Origin: an uncultured Nostocoides sp.
GTDB taxonomy: Bacteria > Actinomycetota > Actinomycetes > Actinomycetales > Dermatophilaceae
NCBI GenBank assembly: GCA_936931335.1
Contig: CAKZIH010000339.1
Location: 1 to 11,293 of the forward strand
Length of the DNA: 11,293 nucleotides
Reading direction: 5' to 3'
Of the stretch, positions 1 to 6,576 are shown one piece after another. The translations under genes and the position numbers were made by a program. Below the pieces are notes generated by a model. The model was not told where the DNA came from. It saw only the letters and a list, made by a program, of their open reading frames with translations, and searched no databases. Positions within the stretch are counted from its first letter, which is position 1, and each line of letters opens with the position of its first letter.

Positions 1-99
1 CTCGACATCATCCCGCGCACCCTCGGCCTCGGCGCCACCCGCACCATCCGCTGGGCCATGGCCGGCCTCGACGACGCCTCCCCCCACCGCTCCCGCTGA
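1..99 (+). CDS. C-terminal end of an unidentified protein (partial)
   Basis: The window opens inside an open frame that ends at TGA 97-99. It encodes 32 residues, beginning LDIIPRTLGLGATRTIRW and ending in SPHRSR. Nearly every codon ends in G or C, as expected for real coding sequence in this genome, and the frame is on the same strand as the next ORF. The fragment is too short to assign to a family. A tail of an enzyme such as a short-chain dehydrogenase is possible, but no diagnostic motif is present. The gene ends 22 bases before the first arm of the large inverted repeat, so that arm may act as its 3' end structure. Confidence 0.6.
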   Translation, partial: LDIIPRTLGLGATRTIRWAMAGLDDASPHRSR

Positions 100-121
100 T
101 CGGGACGTGCGGGTGTTCACC

Positions 122-201
122 GGTTTCTCTCCGGCTGCCGAAACCTTGCACTTACCCTCACTTCGCAGCAGTGGGTAAGCGCAAGGTTCCCGGGGGAAGC
201 T
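122..201 (+). repeat. Left arm of an 80-bp inverted repeat
   Basis: These 80 bases are the reverse complement of 631-710 with only two differences (at 150 and 172). Homology stops sharply at both ends. The arm contains its own dyad: 142-157 pairs with 173-188 (15 of 16 positions, with A150 breaking one pair) around a 15-base loop. It lies between the end of the partial plus-strand gene and the promoter of the acidic ORF. There is no T-tract after the stem and no matching target-site duplication outside the two arms. It could be a genome-wide repeated palindromic unit used as a transcript end, or the terminal repeat of a small non-autonomous element. Confidence 0.9.
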
Positions 202-252
202 GGGGACGGCATACAGGGACGACGCGCGGCGTCCCGGCCCGGCCCGCCGGGG

Positions 253-258
253 TAGCGT
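253..258 (+). promoter_or_regulatory. Leaderless-type -10 box (TAGCGT) for the acidic ORF
   Basis: TAGCGT ends 7 bases before the ATG at 266, so transcription would start at or next to the A of the start codon. No Shine-Dalgarno sequence is present. The same hexamer at the same distance precedes the small gene at 8289. No convincing -35 box is visible. Confidence 0.55.
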
Positions 259-265
259 CGCTGAC

Positions 266-571
266 ATGAGCGAGAACACGATCGACCCTCGGAACAACCC
301 CGAGTCGCAGCAGAATGAAGGGGACGCGAGCCAGACCAGCTCGTGGGCGAGCGAGACCAGTGACGGCGGTGCCCCGCCGGCAGACGCACCCAAGGCCGGT
401 CAGACCCCGGCCGAGCAGGATGCTGCGGACGGCACCCCCGGTGGCACCGGCCAGGGCAACCCGCTCGCCGGCGTCCTAATCAGCGAGGAGGATGCCGCCG
501 AGGCGGTCCCCGGCGACACCGGCCCGGAGCACCCCGGCGCCCGCCGCGACAGCCGCGGCGGCCCGGCCTGA
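266..571 (+). CDS. Small acidic, low-complexity hypothetical protein
   Basis: This 101-residue ORF matches no family I recognise. The composition is rich in Asp, Glu, Gly, Pro, Ala, Ser and Gln, with very few hydrophobic residues apart from a short NPLAGVLISEED stretch near residues 65-76. It has no signal peptide, membrane segment, cysteine or obvious repeat, so it is probably disordered and cytosolic. The case for a real gene rests on the TAGCGT box 7 bases before the ATG, as at other genes here, and the lack of any longer competing frame. It sits alone between the two arms of the 80-bp inverted repeat and converges on the permease gene. It could be cargo of a small mobile cassette, or a lineage-specific gene whose neighbours gained repeats by chance. 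Function unknown. Confidence 0.55.
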   Translation: MSENTIDPRNNPESQQNEGDASQTSSWASETSDGGAPPADAPKAGQTPAEQDAADGTPGGTGQGNPLAGVLISEEDAAEAVPGDTGPEHPGARRDSRGGPA

Positions 572-630
572 GTTAGTGGACTAGTTCCCGAGCCGGTATG
601 CCGGCCGCGCCCGGCTCGGCGCGAGCACTG

Positions 631-710
631 AGCTTCCCCCGGGAACCTTGCGCTTACCCCCTGCTGCGAAGTGAGGGTAAGCGCAAGGTTTCGGCAGCCG
701 GAGAGAAACC
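631..710 (-). repeat. Right arm of the 80-bp inverted repeat
   Basis: This is the inverted partner of 122-201 (78/80 identical), lying in the 188-base gap between the convergent stops of the acidic ORF (571) and the permease (760). Its internal dyad is perfect over 16 bp: AACCTTGCGCTTACCC at 644-659 pairs with 675-690 around a 15-base loop. The position between convergent genes suits a bidirectional transcript-end structure, although no T-run follows on either strand. If one transcript spanned both arms they could also pair with each other over 80 bp. Confidence 0.9.
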
Positions 711-759
711 TGGGGCCAGCGTGACTCGGCGCCACCCAGCTGGCCTCCCGACCAAGCGG

Positions 760-2178
760 TCAGTGGGCCGGAGTGGCCTTGGGCTCCAGGTCGACCTGGG
801 GCGGGCGGCGGCGGAAGCCGGAGGTCAGGACCGCCAGCCAGAGGACGCCGATGGCCAGCCAGATCAGGCCGGTGGTCAGCGCCGAGCCGGACAGGGAGGT
901 CCACAGCCATACGGTCAGGGCGAAGCCGATCAAGGGCAGCACCAAGTGCGTGAGCACATTGCGACCCGCCGGATTGTCGAACCAGTAGTGCTTGATCACC
1001 GACAGGTTCACCACCGAAAAGGCCATCAAGGCACCGAAACTCACGATCGAGAACAGCAGGCCCAGGTCCACCCACAGCCCGAGCAGCGAGACCAGGGACA
1101 CCAGCACGATGGCGACGACCGGGGTGCGCCAGCGCGCGGCCAGGGTGCCCAGCGGCCGGGGGAGAGTGCCGTCGCGGCCCATGGCATACAGGATCCGGGT
1201 GACGGACGCCTGCGAGGTCAGTGCGGAGCCAAAGGCACCCGCGACATAGGCGGCGGTGAAGAAGAGCGCCAGTGAGTTGCCGGCGATATGCGTCATCACC
1301 TCTGTCGCACCGGAATCGACATCCTCGAAGGTGGTCGACGGCCGGGCGACCTGCGCCAGCCACGACAGGATGACGAAGAGCGTGCCGCCGCCCACCGTCA
1401 CCCACAGGATCGCCCGCGGGATGTCCACGGATGGGTCCTTGGCCTCCTCGGCCATCGTTGACACCGCGTCGAAACCCAGGAAGGAGAGGCACAGGATCGC
1501 CGCACCGGCGAGCACCGGCCCGAGACCCGAGCCGTTGGGCCCGTTGTCCCCGGTGAACGGCAGCCCCGCCTGGATGTCCCCGCCCATCATTGTCTTCAGT
1601 GCCAGCGCGGCGAACACCACCACGAAGACCGCCTGCACCGCGATGATCAGGGAGTTCGCGCGGTCGATGGTGGTGATCCCGACGACATTGAGCACCGTCA
1701 CCAGCAGCACCGAACCGACGAAGCCCACCCAGATGGGGATCGACGGCCACTGCGCGTGGATGTAGATCCCGATGACCGCGTAGTTGACCATCGGCAATAG
1801 GACGTAATCCAGCAACAGGGCCCAACCGGCGAGGAACCCCGCATGCGGTCCGAATGAGCGCGAGGTGTAGGTATAGGCCGACCCGGACACCGGATAGGCG
1901 CGCACCATCCGGCCATACGACAGGGCGGTGAAGAGCATCGCCGCGAGCGTGAAGATGTAGGCCAGCGCCACCCGTCCGCCGGTTTCCTCCGTCACCAGCC
2001 CGTAGGTCGTGAAGACCGTCAGCGGGACCAGATAGGCCAGCCCGAAGAGCGCCAGGCCGGGGAGTCCGAGCGCCCGCTTGAGGTGGAGGTCGTCGCGCAG
2101 CAAGGCTGTTGGCGCAGAGTCGCCGTCGGCGGGCAGCGCGTGGGCTCCGCCGGATTGCGCGGTTGGTGAGTCAGTCAT
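760..2178 (-). CDS. APC-family amino acid/polyamine permease, PuuP-like
   Basis: This is a 472-residue integral membrane protein with about twelve hydrophobic segments. A soluble N-terminus of about 35 residues leads into the first helix (PGLALFGLAYLVPLTVF), then FTALSYGRMVRAYPVSGSAY, GWALLLDYVLLPMVNY and LSFLGFDAVSTMAEEAKDP, which are hallmarks of APC transporters and closest to the putrescine/amino acid importer group. It probably imports an amine or amino acid by proton symport at the plasma membrane; the substrate is inferred, not seen. It is the last gene of a three-gene operon. Its ATG overlaps the TGA of the amidohydrolase (ATGA at 2175-2178), and a GAGGAGAAGG purine-rich ribosome site lies inside the end of that gene, so translation is probably coupled. 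Length is normal for the family and nothing is broken. Confidence 0.9.
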   Translation of the reverse strand: MTDSPTAQSGGAHALPADGDSAPTALLRDDLHLKRALGLPGLALFGLAYLVPLTVFTTYGLVTEETGGRVALAYIFTLAAMLFTALSYGRMVRAYPVSGSAYTYTSRSFGPHAGFLAGWALLLDYVLLPMVNYAVIGIYIHAQWPSIPIWVGFVGSVLLVTVLNVVGITTIDRANSLIIAVQAVFVVVFAALALKTMMGGDIQAGLPFTGDNGPNGSGLGPVLAGAAILCLSFLGFDAVSTMAEEAKDPSVDIPRAILWVTVGGGTLFVILSWLAQVARPSTTFEDVDSGATEVMTHIAGNSLALFFTAAYVAGAFGSALTSQASVTRILYAMGRDGTLPRPLGTLAARWRTPVVAIVLVSLVSLLGLWVDLGLLFSIVSFGALMAFSVVNLSVIKHYWFDNPAGRNVLTHLVLPLIGFALTVWLWTSLSGSALTTGLIWLAIGVLWLAVLTSGFRRRPPQVDLEPKATPAH

Positions 2179-3839
2179 CGGGTCACCTTCTCCTCAGCTG
2201 GGACAGGTATGCGGCGGCCGGCCACCCAGGTGTCGGTCACCCGGATGGTGTCGAGATCGCGCGGCTCGGCGAGTTCGCGCGGATCGTGGGAGAGCAGGGC
2301 GAAATCGGCGTCCTGGCCGACCGCCAGTTGGCCCGCGTCGCGGAAGGCTTGGTAGCCAGTCCCCGCGGTGTAGGCGCCGAATGCCGTTGCCAGAGAAAGC
2401 CGCTCGTGGGGCGTCCAGCCGCCCGCCGGCATCCGCTCGGCGGTCTGGCGCGAACACGCCACGGCGATGCCTTCCAGCGGATCCGCGGAGGAAACCGGCC
2501 AGTCCGAGCCGAAACTCAGCGCCACCCCCAGATCCCGCAGGGTGGCCCACGGATATTGGCTAGTGGAACGCTCGTCACCCAGGCGCGGCACGGTGAGCAC
2601 CGTCATCAGCGCATCGAGTTGGGACCACAGCGGCTGGGCATTGGCGATCACCCCGAGCCGCGCCATCCGTTCCCGGTCGGAGTCCTGCGCGAGTTGGACG
2701 TGGGCGAGCACGGCCCGCCGGTCGCGGGGGCCATTGGCCGCGGCGGCGGCCTCGATGGCGTCGAGGGCGACTTGGACCGCCCGGTCCCCGATCGTATGGA
2801 TGTGCGGCTGGAACCCTTCGGCGTCCACCTCGGTGACGGCCCGGGTGAGCAGTTCGGGCGACCAGACGAGCATCCCGGTCTCCCCGGGGCAGCCGCAATA
2901 GTGTTCCAGCACAGCGGCAGTCGCATTCTCCACGACGCCATCGGCGAAGAACTTCACGGTCCGTGCGCTCAGGTTCGGGTGGTCCAGCTCCGCCACCCGC
3001 CGGCGCGCCTCGCGGAAGAAGTCCAACTGCGCCGGCCAGTGGCGGGGATCGGCATACAGGGCCAGGTTGAAGCGGATCGGCAGGCGATCGGTGCGGGCCG
3101 CCTCGAGATAGACCTCGAGGGTGTCCGGCTCCACCCAGGCGTCCTGGACCCAGGTGACGCCGAGCGCCGCGTAGGCGTATGCCGCCCGCTCCAGCGACCG
3201 GAGCTGGGCCTCCAGGTCCGGAGGCTCGGCGACCGCGGTGATCAGGTCCACCGCACCCCATTCGCGCAAGGTGCCGAGGACGGATCCGTCTGGGCGGTGG
3301 GGGATTTCCCCGAGTTCGGGATCGGGGGTGTCGGGCGTAATGCCGGCCCGCGCTAGCGCAACGGTGTTGACCCACATGGTGTGGTAATCCCAGGCGCGCA
3401 GGGCGACCGGCCGGTCCGGCACGGCCTCGTCCAGCCAGCGGGCGTCGAAGAGTCCCTCGGGCGCCAGGCTGGAGTCATAGGACGCGCCAGTGATCCACTC
3501 CGCGTCGGGGTGCTCCTGAGCCCAGCGGCGCACCTCGGCAACGATCCCCGCGACGCTGGTCTGCGGGCGCACCTGCGGCCCCTCCGCCTCCAGCCCGCCA
3601 AACAACGGGTGGGCGTGCCCATCGGCGAAGGCCGGCACCAGCAGGCCCTCGTTGACCTCGACCACCTCGATGCCATCGACTTGGGGAGCGACATGAGAGT
3701 CGTTGTGTCCCACGACTTCCCGAGCCTGGGCACCGCTGGCGACGATGCGGCCATCTCGGACCAAGAGCGCATCCACCTCGCCATTGGTGGGGCACCACAT
3801 TCGTCCCGTAAAGAGCGTCTGCTGTGCCGACTCGGTCAT
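2175..3839 (-). CDS. Metal-dependent amidohydrolase, YtcJ / Amidohydro_3 type
   Basis: This is a 554-residue member of the amidohydrolase superfamily (the COG1574 group, which includes N-substituted formamide deformylase). Visible landmarks in order: an N-terminal beta-sandwich start (LFTGRMW, LLVRDGRIVASG), the metal-binding HxH at H75-A-H77 in ADGHAHP, K296 in VKFFADG, H346/H348 in PHIHTIGDRAV, H380 in LAHVQL and D446 in FGSDWP. The C-terminus returns to the composite domain (GQLAVGQDADFALLS). All metal ligands expected for the group are present, so it should be active, hydrolysing an amide, formamide or imide bond in the cytosol. The start is fixed by GAGGAG five bases upstream and by the 4-base ATGA overlap with the nitrilase gene. 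The neighbours suggest a substrate taken up by the permease. A precise substrate cannot be read from the sequence. Confidence 0.9.
   Translation of the reverse strand: MTESAQQTLFTGRMWCPTNGEVDALLVRDGRIVASGAQAREVVGHNDSHVAPQVDGIEVVEVNEGLLVPAFADGHAHPLFGGLEAEGPQVRPQTSVAGIVAEVRRWAQEHPDAEWITGASYDSSLAPEGLFDARWLDEAVPDRPVALRAWDYHTMWVNTVALARAGITPDTPDPELGEIPHRPDGSVLGTLREWGAVDLITAVAEPPDLEAQLRSLERAAYAYAALGVTWVQDAWVEPDTLEVYLEAARTDRLPIRFNLALYADPRHWPAQLDFFREARRRVAELDHPNLSARTVKFFADGVVENATAAVLEHYCGCPGETGMLVWSPELLTRAVTEVDAEGFQPHIHTIGDRAVQVALDAIEAAAAANGPRDRRAVLAHVQLAQDSDRERMARLGVIANAQPLWSQLDALMTVLTVPRLGDERSTSQYPWATLRDLGVALSFGSDWPVSSADPLEGIAVACSRQTAERMPAGGWTPHERLSLATAFGAYTAGTGYQAFRDAGQLAVGQDADFALLSHDPRELAEPRDLDTIRVTDTWVAGRRIPVPAEEKVTR
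2186..2195 (-). promoter_or_regulatory. Ribosome binding site of the permease
   Basis: On the minus strand GAGGAGAAGG ends 7 bases before the ATG. It lies within the last codons of the amidohydrolase and supports coupled translation rather than an upstream start. Confidence 0.7.
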
Positions 3840-4636
3840 GGCGTCTCCTCGCTCAGCGCGGCATACAGCTCGGGGCGCCGGTCGCGCAAATAGGTCGCCT
3901 CCCGACGGCGCTCGGCCAGGAATGCGGTGTCAATGGTGCTCAGGATGATCTCCTCGTCGTCGGCCCCGGCGCGCACGGTACTCCCGTCGGGTGCGGCGAT
4001 GAGGCTGCCCCCGACATACCTGGTGTCGCGCTCGGTGCCGCAGTGGTTGGCATAGCCGACATAGAGCTGGTTCTCGAAGGCCCGGACCGGGACGATGTGG
4101 TCATTGACGAAGGTCCACGGCTGCATATTCGCGGTCGGCACCGCGAGCACATCGGCGCCGCGCACGGCGGCGATGCGCGCCGGTTCGGGGAACTCGATGT
4201 CGTAACAGACCAGGGTGCTGACCGCGATGCCGTCGAGCTCGACGACCGGCGGAAGTTCTTCTCCGGCACCGAAACGCGAGCGGTCCAGTGCGCCGAAGAG
4301 ATGGGTCTTGCGATAACTCGCCCGCACCTGCCCGGCGCGGTCCACGATCACCGAGCTGTTCCACGTGCGCCCGTCGGCCACCTCGGCCAGGCCGATGACG
4401 ATCGCGAGCCCGGCGCGGCGGGCGACCCGGCATACCTGCTCGAGCAGATCTGCGGAGGTCTCCGGCTCACCCAGCTCGCCGATGTCGTAGCCGGTGAGCG
4501 CCAGTTCCGGCGCGACGAGGATGCTCGCCCCGTCCCGGCGCGCCGAGATCGCCGCGGTCTCGAGACGGGTCAAATTGTCCAGCGGATCGCGCACGGTCGG
4601 CGCCATCTGCCACACCGCCAACCCGCCTCGCGCCAT
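3836..4636 (-). CDS. Carbon-nitrogen hydrolase (nitrilase superfamily)
   Basis: This 266-residue protein has the complete nitrilase-superfamily catalytic triad: E44 in APELALTGYD, K110 in YRKTHLFG and C144 in LVCYDIEFPE. The length is typical of the single-domain branch that contains omega-amidase, N-carbamoylputrescine and aliphatic amidases. It would cleave a non-peptide C-N bond through a cysteine thioester in the cytosol. LVCYDIEFPEPAR and VPTANMQPW resemble the amidase/carbamoylase branches rather than true nitrilases, but the substrate stays open. It is the first gene of the operon; the amidohydrolase ATG overlaps its TGA. The ATG at 4636 is favoured because a good -10 box lies 8 bases upstream. 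Pairing with a polyamine-type permease makes an amide or N-carbamoyl amine a reasonable guess. Confidence 0.92.
   Translation of the reverse strand: MARGGLAVWQMAPTVRDPLDNLTRLETAAISARRDGASILVAPELALTGYDIGELGEPETSADLLEQVCRVARRAGLAIVIGLAEVADGRTWNSSVIVDRAGQVRASYRKTHLFGALDRSRFGAGEELPPVVELDGIAVSTLVCYDIEFPEPARIAAVRGADVLAVPTANMQPWTFVNDHIVPVRAFENQLYVGYANHCGTERDTRYVGGSLIAAPDGSTVRAGADDEEIILSTIDTAFLAERRREATYLRDRRPELYAALSEETP
3845..3850 (-). promoter_or_regulatory. Ribosome binding site of the amidohydrolase
   Basis: GAGGAG on the minus strand stands 5 bases before the ATG at 3839, inside the 3' end of the nitrilase gene. It supports that start and the coupled ATGA junction. Confidence 0.75.
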
Positions 4637-4644
4637 AGCCGCCC

Positions 4645-4674
4645 ATTAGAAACCGCTGCGCAGCCCCTCGGCAA
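4645..4674 (-). promoter_or_regulatory. Promoter of the nitrilase-amidohydrolase-permease operon
   Basis: On the minus strand TTGCCG (4669-4674) and TCTAAT (4645-4650) are 18 bases apart. They match the sigma-A consensus at 4/6 and 5/6. The -10 box ends 8 bases before the ATG at 4636, so the mRNA may be leaderless, though GGGCGG between box and ATG could act as a weak ribosome site. A small hairpin (4663-4668 with 4674-4679) overlaps the -35 region and a CGAGC-AA-GCTCG dyad lies at 4686-4697. Either could be an operator or an end structure of the upstream gene. Confidence 0.5.
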
Positions 4675-4699
4675 GGGGCGTCTCGCGAGCAAGCTCGGC

Positions 4700-5290
4700 T
4701 CAGGACGCGGCGGCAACCTCGCGCTGCAGGATCCAGGCGTGCTTGCCGACCTGGCGCACCTGCGCAAATTCCAGGTCCGCCATCAGCTCCGCGGTCGCGC
4801 TGAAGAGGAATCGACCCTGCGCCGTGCGACCGGCGGTGGTCTCCGAAATCGCTTCCACCAGACCGCCACCCGCGTCCGCGATCAGATCCAGCGCACCCTC
4901 GACCGCGGCGCGGGCGACGCCCTGCATCCGGTGCTTGCTGTCGGTGAAGACGCAGGTGATGCGCCAGTCGGGCCGGGGCGGTTCGTCCTTGCGGTACTCC
5001 CGGGCGTGCTTGATCCCGGGCAGCTCATCGGGGCTGCCGTACTGCGCCCACCCCTGACAGACCCCGTCGGCATCGAGGACCAGCGCGGCATGCGCCTCGC
5101 CGGCCCGGACCAGCCGTTCCTTCTCGGCACGGTGGTCCAGGCCCGGCGTCTTGCGCTCGAGGTGGAAGCCGATGCACCAGCAGCCGCCGTACACGCCGTT
5201 GTTGCGCTCGACGAGTTCGGCGAAAAGCTCCCAGGTTTCGCCGCTCAGCGCCACCACGGTGTAGTCGCCATAGGTCCGCGTCGTGTCCAT
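4700..5290 (-). CDS. GNAT-family N-acetyltransferase
   Basis: This 196-residue protein has a GNAT core. The acetyl-CoA loop is recognisable as ITCVFTDSKHRMQGVARAAV (residues 111-130), with the R/H-x-x-x-G-x-A pattern following the usual beta strand, then a helix and GGGLVEAI. Near the C-terminus FAQVRQVGKHAWILQR matches the last GNAT strands. An unusual N-terminal part carries GGCWCIGFH (residues 35-43), a cysteine/tryptophan motif seen in a group of actinobacterial GNAT proteins of unknown substrate. It would transfer acetyl from acetyl-CoA to an amine in the cytosol. Its stop is 63 bases before the nitrilase operon start on the same strand, so it could acetylate a related amine, but both have their own promoter-like sequences and the link is weak. 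Confidence 0.8.
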   Translation of the reverse strand: MDTTRTYGDYTVVALSGETWELFAELVERNNGVYGGCWCIGFHLERKTPGLDHRAEKERLVRAGEAHAALVLDADGVCQGWAQYGSPDELPGIKHAREYRKDEPPRPDWRITCVFTDSKHRMQGVARAAVEGALDLIADAGGGLVEAISETTAGRTAQGRFLFSATAELMADLEFAQVRQVGKHAWILQREVAAAS

Positions 5291-5296
5291 GACCAG

Positions 5297-5302
5297 ACCG
5301 TA
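5297..5302 (-). promoter_or_regulatory. Leaderless-type -10 box (TACGGT) for the GNAT gene
   Basis: On the minus strand TACGGT is followed by 6 bases and then the ATG at 5290. No Shine-Dalgarno sequence lies in the gap. It falls in the 34-base interval after the LLM oxidoreductase stop, so the gene can be expressed on its own as well as by read-through. Confidence 0.5.
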
Positions 5303-5324
5303 TGACGTCCCGACTCTCGCTGTC

Positions 5325-6299
5325 TCAGCCGTGCTTGCGGCGTAGCTCGGGCAGGACTTCCTTGCCGTAGGCCTCGATCATCTCGGCGTAATTGGGGCCG
5401 ATGTTCGCGACATGGATGTCGTCGAAACCCGCGTCGACGAAGTCCGCAAACGCCTTGACGTGCTCGTCGATGTCGGCGCCGAACGCCCCGGCGCCCTTCT
5501 CCGCGATCATGTCCCGGGTCACCAGTTCCGCGGCCTGCTCGAAGTGCTTGGGGCTGGGCAGCACCTGGCTCAGCTCACCGGGCACGCCGGCGGTCGGCCA
5601 GATCCGGTAGACGTCATCGATCGCGGCCTCGCGATCTGTGTTCCAGGCGACCTTGAAGCCCGCCTGGGTGGGCGCGGAGGCACCCTTGGCCTTGCGGAAG
5701 GTGGCCACCGATTCCTTGTCCGGCATGGTGGTGATCAGGCCGTCGCCGACGCGGCCGGCCAACTCCAGCGCCTTGGGCCCGAACGCCGACACATGGATCT
5801 GCGGCAGCTCATCCGGCAGCGAGTAAATCCGCGCCGTGTCCACCGTGTAGTGGGTGCCGCGGTGGGAGACCACCTCACCGGTCCACAGCTGGCGGATGAT
5901 GTCAATCGACTCCTCAAGCATCTCCAGGCGCACGTCCGCGGTGGGCCACACCGTGCCCAGGATGTGCTCGTTGAGCGCCTCCCCAGAACCCACCCCGAGG
6001 GTGAATCGGCCCGGACCGAGCAGGCAGGCACTGGTCGCAGCGGCCTGGGCGATGATCGCCGGATGTATCCGCACGGTCGGGCAGGTCACTGCGGTCGTCA
6101 CCGGCAGGTCGCAGACCTGGCTGATCGCGCCGATCAGCGACCACACCAAGCCGGACTCGCCCTGCTCGTCGGTCCACGGGTGGAAGTGGTCGCTGATCCA
6201 GAGCGCGTCAAAACCGGCCTCTCCGGCCAGGCGCGCCTGCTCCACGATCTGTGCGGGGGTGTACTCCTCGCAGGAGAGGAAGTAGCCGATTCGCTTCAT
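5325..6299 (-). CDS. F420-dependent LLM-class oxidoreductase (FGD-like)
   Basis: This 324-residue protein belongs to the luciferase-like monooxygenase fold, in the branch I recall as TIGR03557, related to F420-dependent glucose-6-phosphate dehydrogenase. Evidence includes the start MKRIGYFLSCEEYTP, ISDHFHPWTDEQG (35-47) with H40 at the position of the FGD active-site histidine, TTAVTCPTVRIHPAIIAQAAA (68-88) and GVGSGEALNEH (102-112) with E107 near the catalytic glutamate. It should use reduced or oxidised F420 in the cytosol; the substrate is unknown. The ATG at 6299 is preferred over the longer frame starting at 6545 because GAAAGG stands 8 bases upstream and the added residues are Arg-rich and unlike the family. 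It is divergent from the histidine phosphatase. Confidence 0.93.
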   Translation of the reverse strand: MKRIGYFLSCEEYTPAQIVEQARLAGEAGFDALWISDHFHPWTDEQGESGLVWSLIGAISQVCDLPVTTAVTCPTVRIHPAIIAQAAATSACLLGPGRFTLGVGSGEALNEHILGTVWPTADVRLEMLEESIDIIRQLWTGEVVSHRGTHYTVDTARIYSLPDELPQIHVSAFGPKALELAGRVGDGLITTMPDKESVATFRKAKGASAPTQAGFKVAWNTDREAAIDDVYRIWPTAGVPGELSQVLPSPKHFEQAAELVTRDMIAEKGAGAFGADIDEHVKAFADFVDAGFDDIHVANIGPNYAEMIEAYGKEVLPELRRKHG

Positions 6300-6452
6300 A
6301 TCCAATGCCTTTCGCCGTATGCCAGATGTCGTTGCCGTATGTCGTCCCGACCCGCGCCGATGGCGCCTTCGCTCTTCGGATGCCGTTGGCCGTCGGCCGC
6401 TCGCGATCCACTCTGACATGCCGTCGGTGGCCTGGCGCAGGTCGTGGACCAG

Positions 6453-6483
6453 CCGATTCGCCACCGATTCGCTACCGATTAGG
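6453..6483. repeat. Three direct repeats of 11-bp period
   Basis: CCGATTCGC occurs at 6453-6461 and 6464-6472, and a third copy diverging after CCGATT starts at 6475. The spacing is exactly 11 bases, one helical turn, so three copies would present on one face of the DNA. They lie 82 bases before the TATTGT box of the histidine phosphatase and 154 bases before the LLM gene start. Such an array is typical of a regulator binding site. Confidence 0.6.
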
Positions 6484-6564
6484 CGACCATCCGGCATACG
6501 AGAACGGGTGCGGCAGACCGGGAATGTGGTGCCATCCACGCACATCCGGTGTGCGGTCGCGTCC

Positions 6565-6570
6565 TATTGT
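6565..6570 (+). promoter_or_regulatory. Leaderless-type -10 box (TATTGT) for the histidine phosphatase gene
   Basis: TATTGT matches five of six bases of TATAAT only loosely at its core (T-A-T-n-n-T) and ends 6 bases before the ATG at 6577. The gap CGGGAC holds no convincing ribosome site, so a leaderless message is likely. Confidence 0.5.
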
Positions 6571-6576
6571 CGGGAC

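Larger units (their letters stand above)
6300..6576. promoter_or_regulatory. 277-bp divergent regulatory region
   Basis: The region separates the LLM oxidoreductase (minus) from the histidine phosphatase (plus). It contains GAAAGG (minus strand, 6308-6313) as ribosome site of the LLM gene. There is a pair of direct repeats GCCGTATGYC at 6314-6323 and 6334-6343, exactly 20 bases apart. A threefold 11-base repeat lies at 6453-6483, and the TATTGT box of the phosphatase at 6565-6570. No small ORF with a credible start was found in it. Its size and repeats suggest a regulated promoter pair. Confidence 0.55.

Noticed and set aside
112..720. Classical transposon with target-site duplication
   Set aside because: Sequences just outside the two arms do not match each other, and there is no transposase inside.
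581..1825. A 414-codon open frame on the minus strand overlapping the permease
   Set aside because: It is the +1 shadow of the permease, rich in Arg, Gly, Pro and His with no family motif, and it runs through the repeat arm.
2109..3356. A 415-codon plus-strand frame antisense to the amidohydrolase
   Set aside because: High-GC antisense frame; composition is Arg/Gly/His/Val-rich without motifs, while the minus strand has all catalytic residues.
3824..5305. A 493-codon plus-strand frame across the nitrilase and GNAT genes
   Set aside because: It spans two certain minus-strand genes and their intergenic promoter, with no recognisable domain.
6300..6545. N-terminal extension of the F420 oxidoreductase
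   Set aside because: The added residues are Arg- and Ser-rich and unlike the family, whose members start at MKRIGYF-like sequence; a ribosome site supports 6299.
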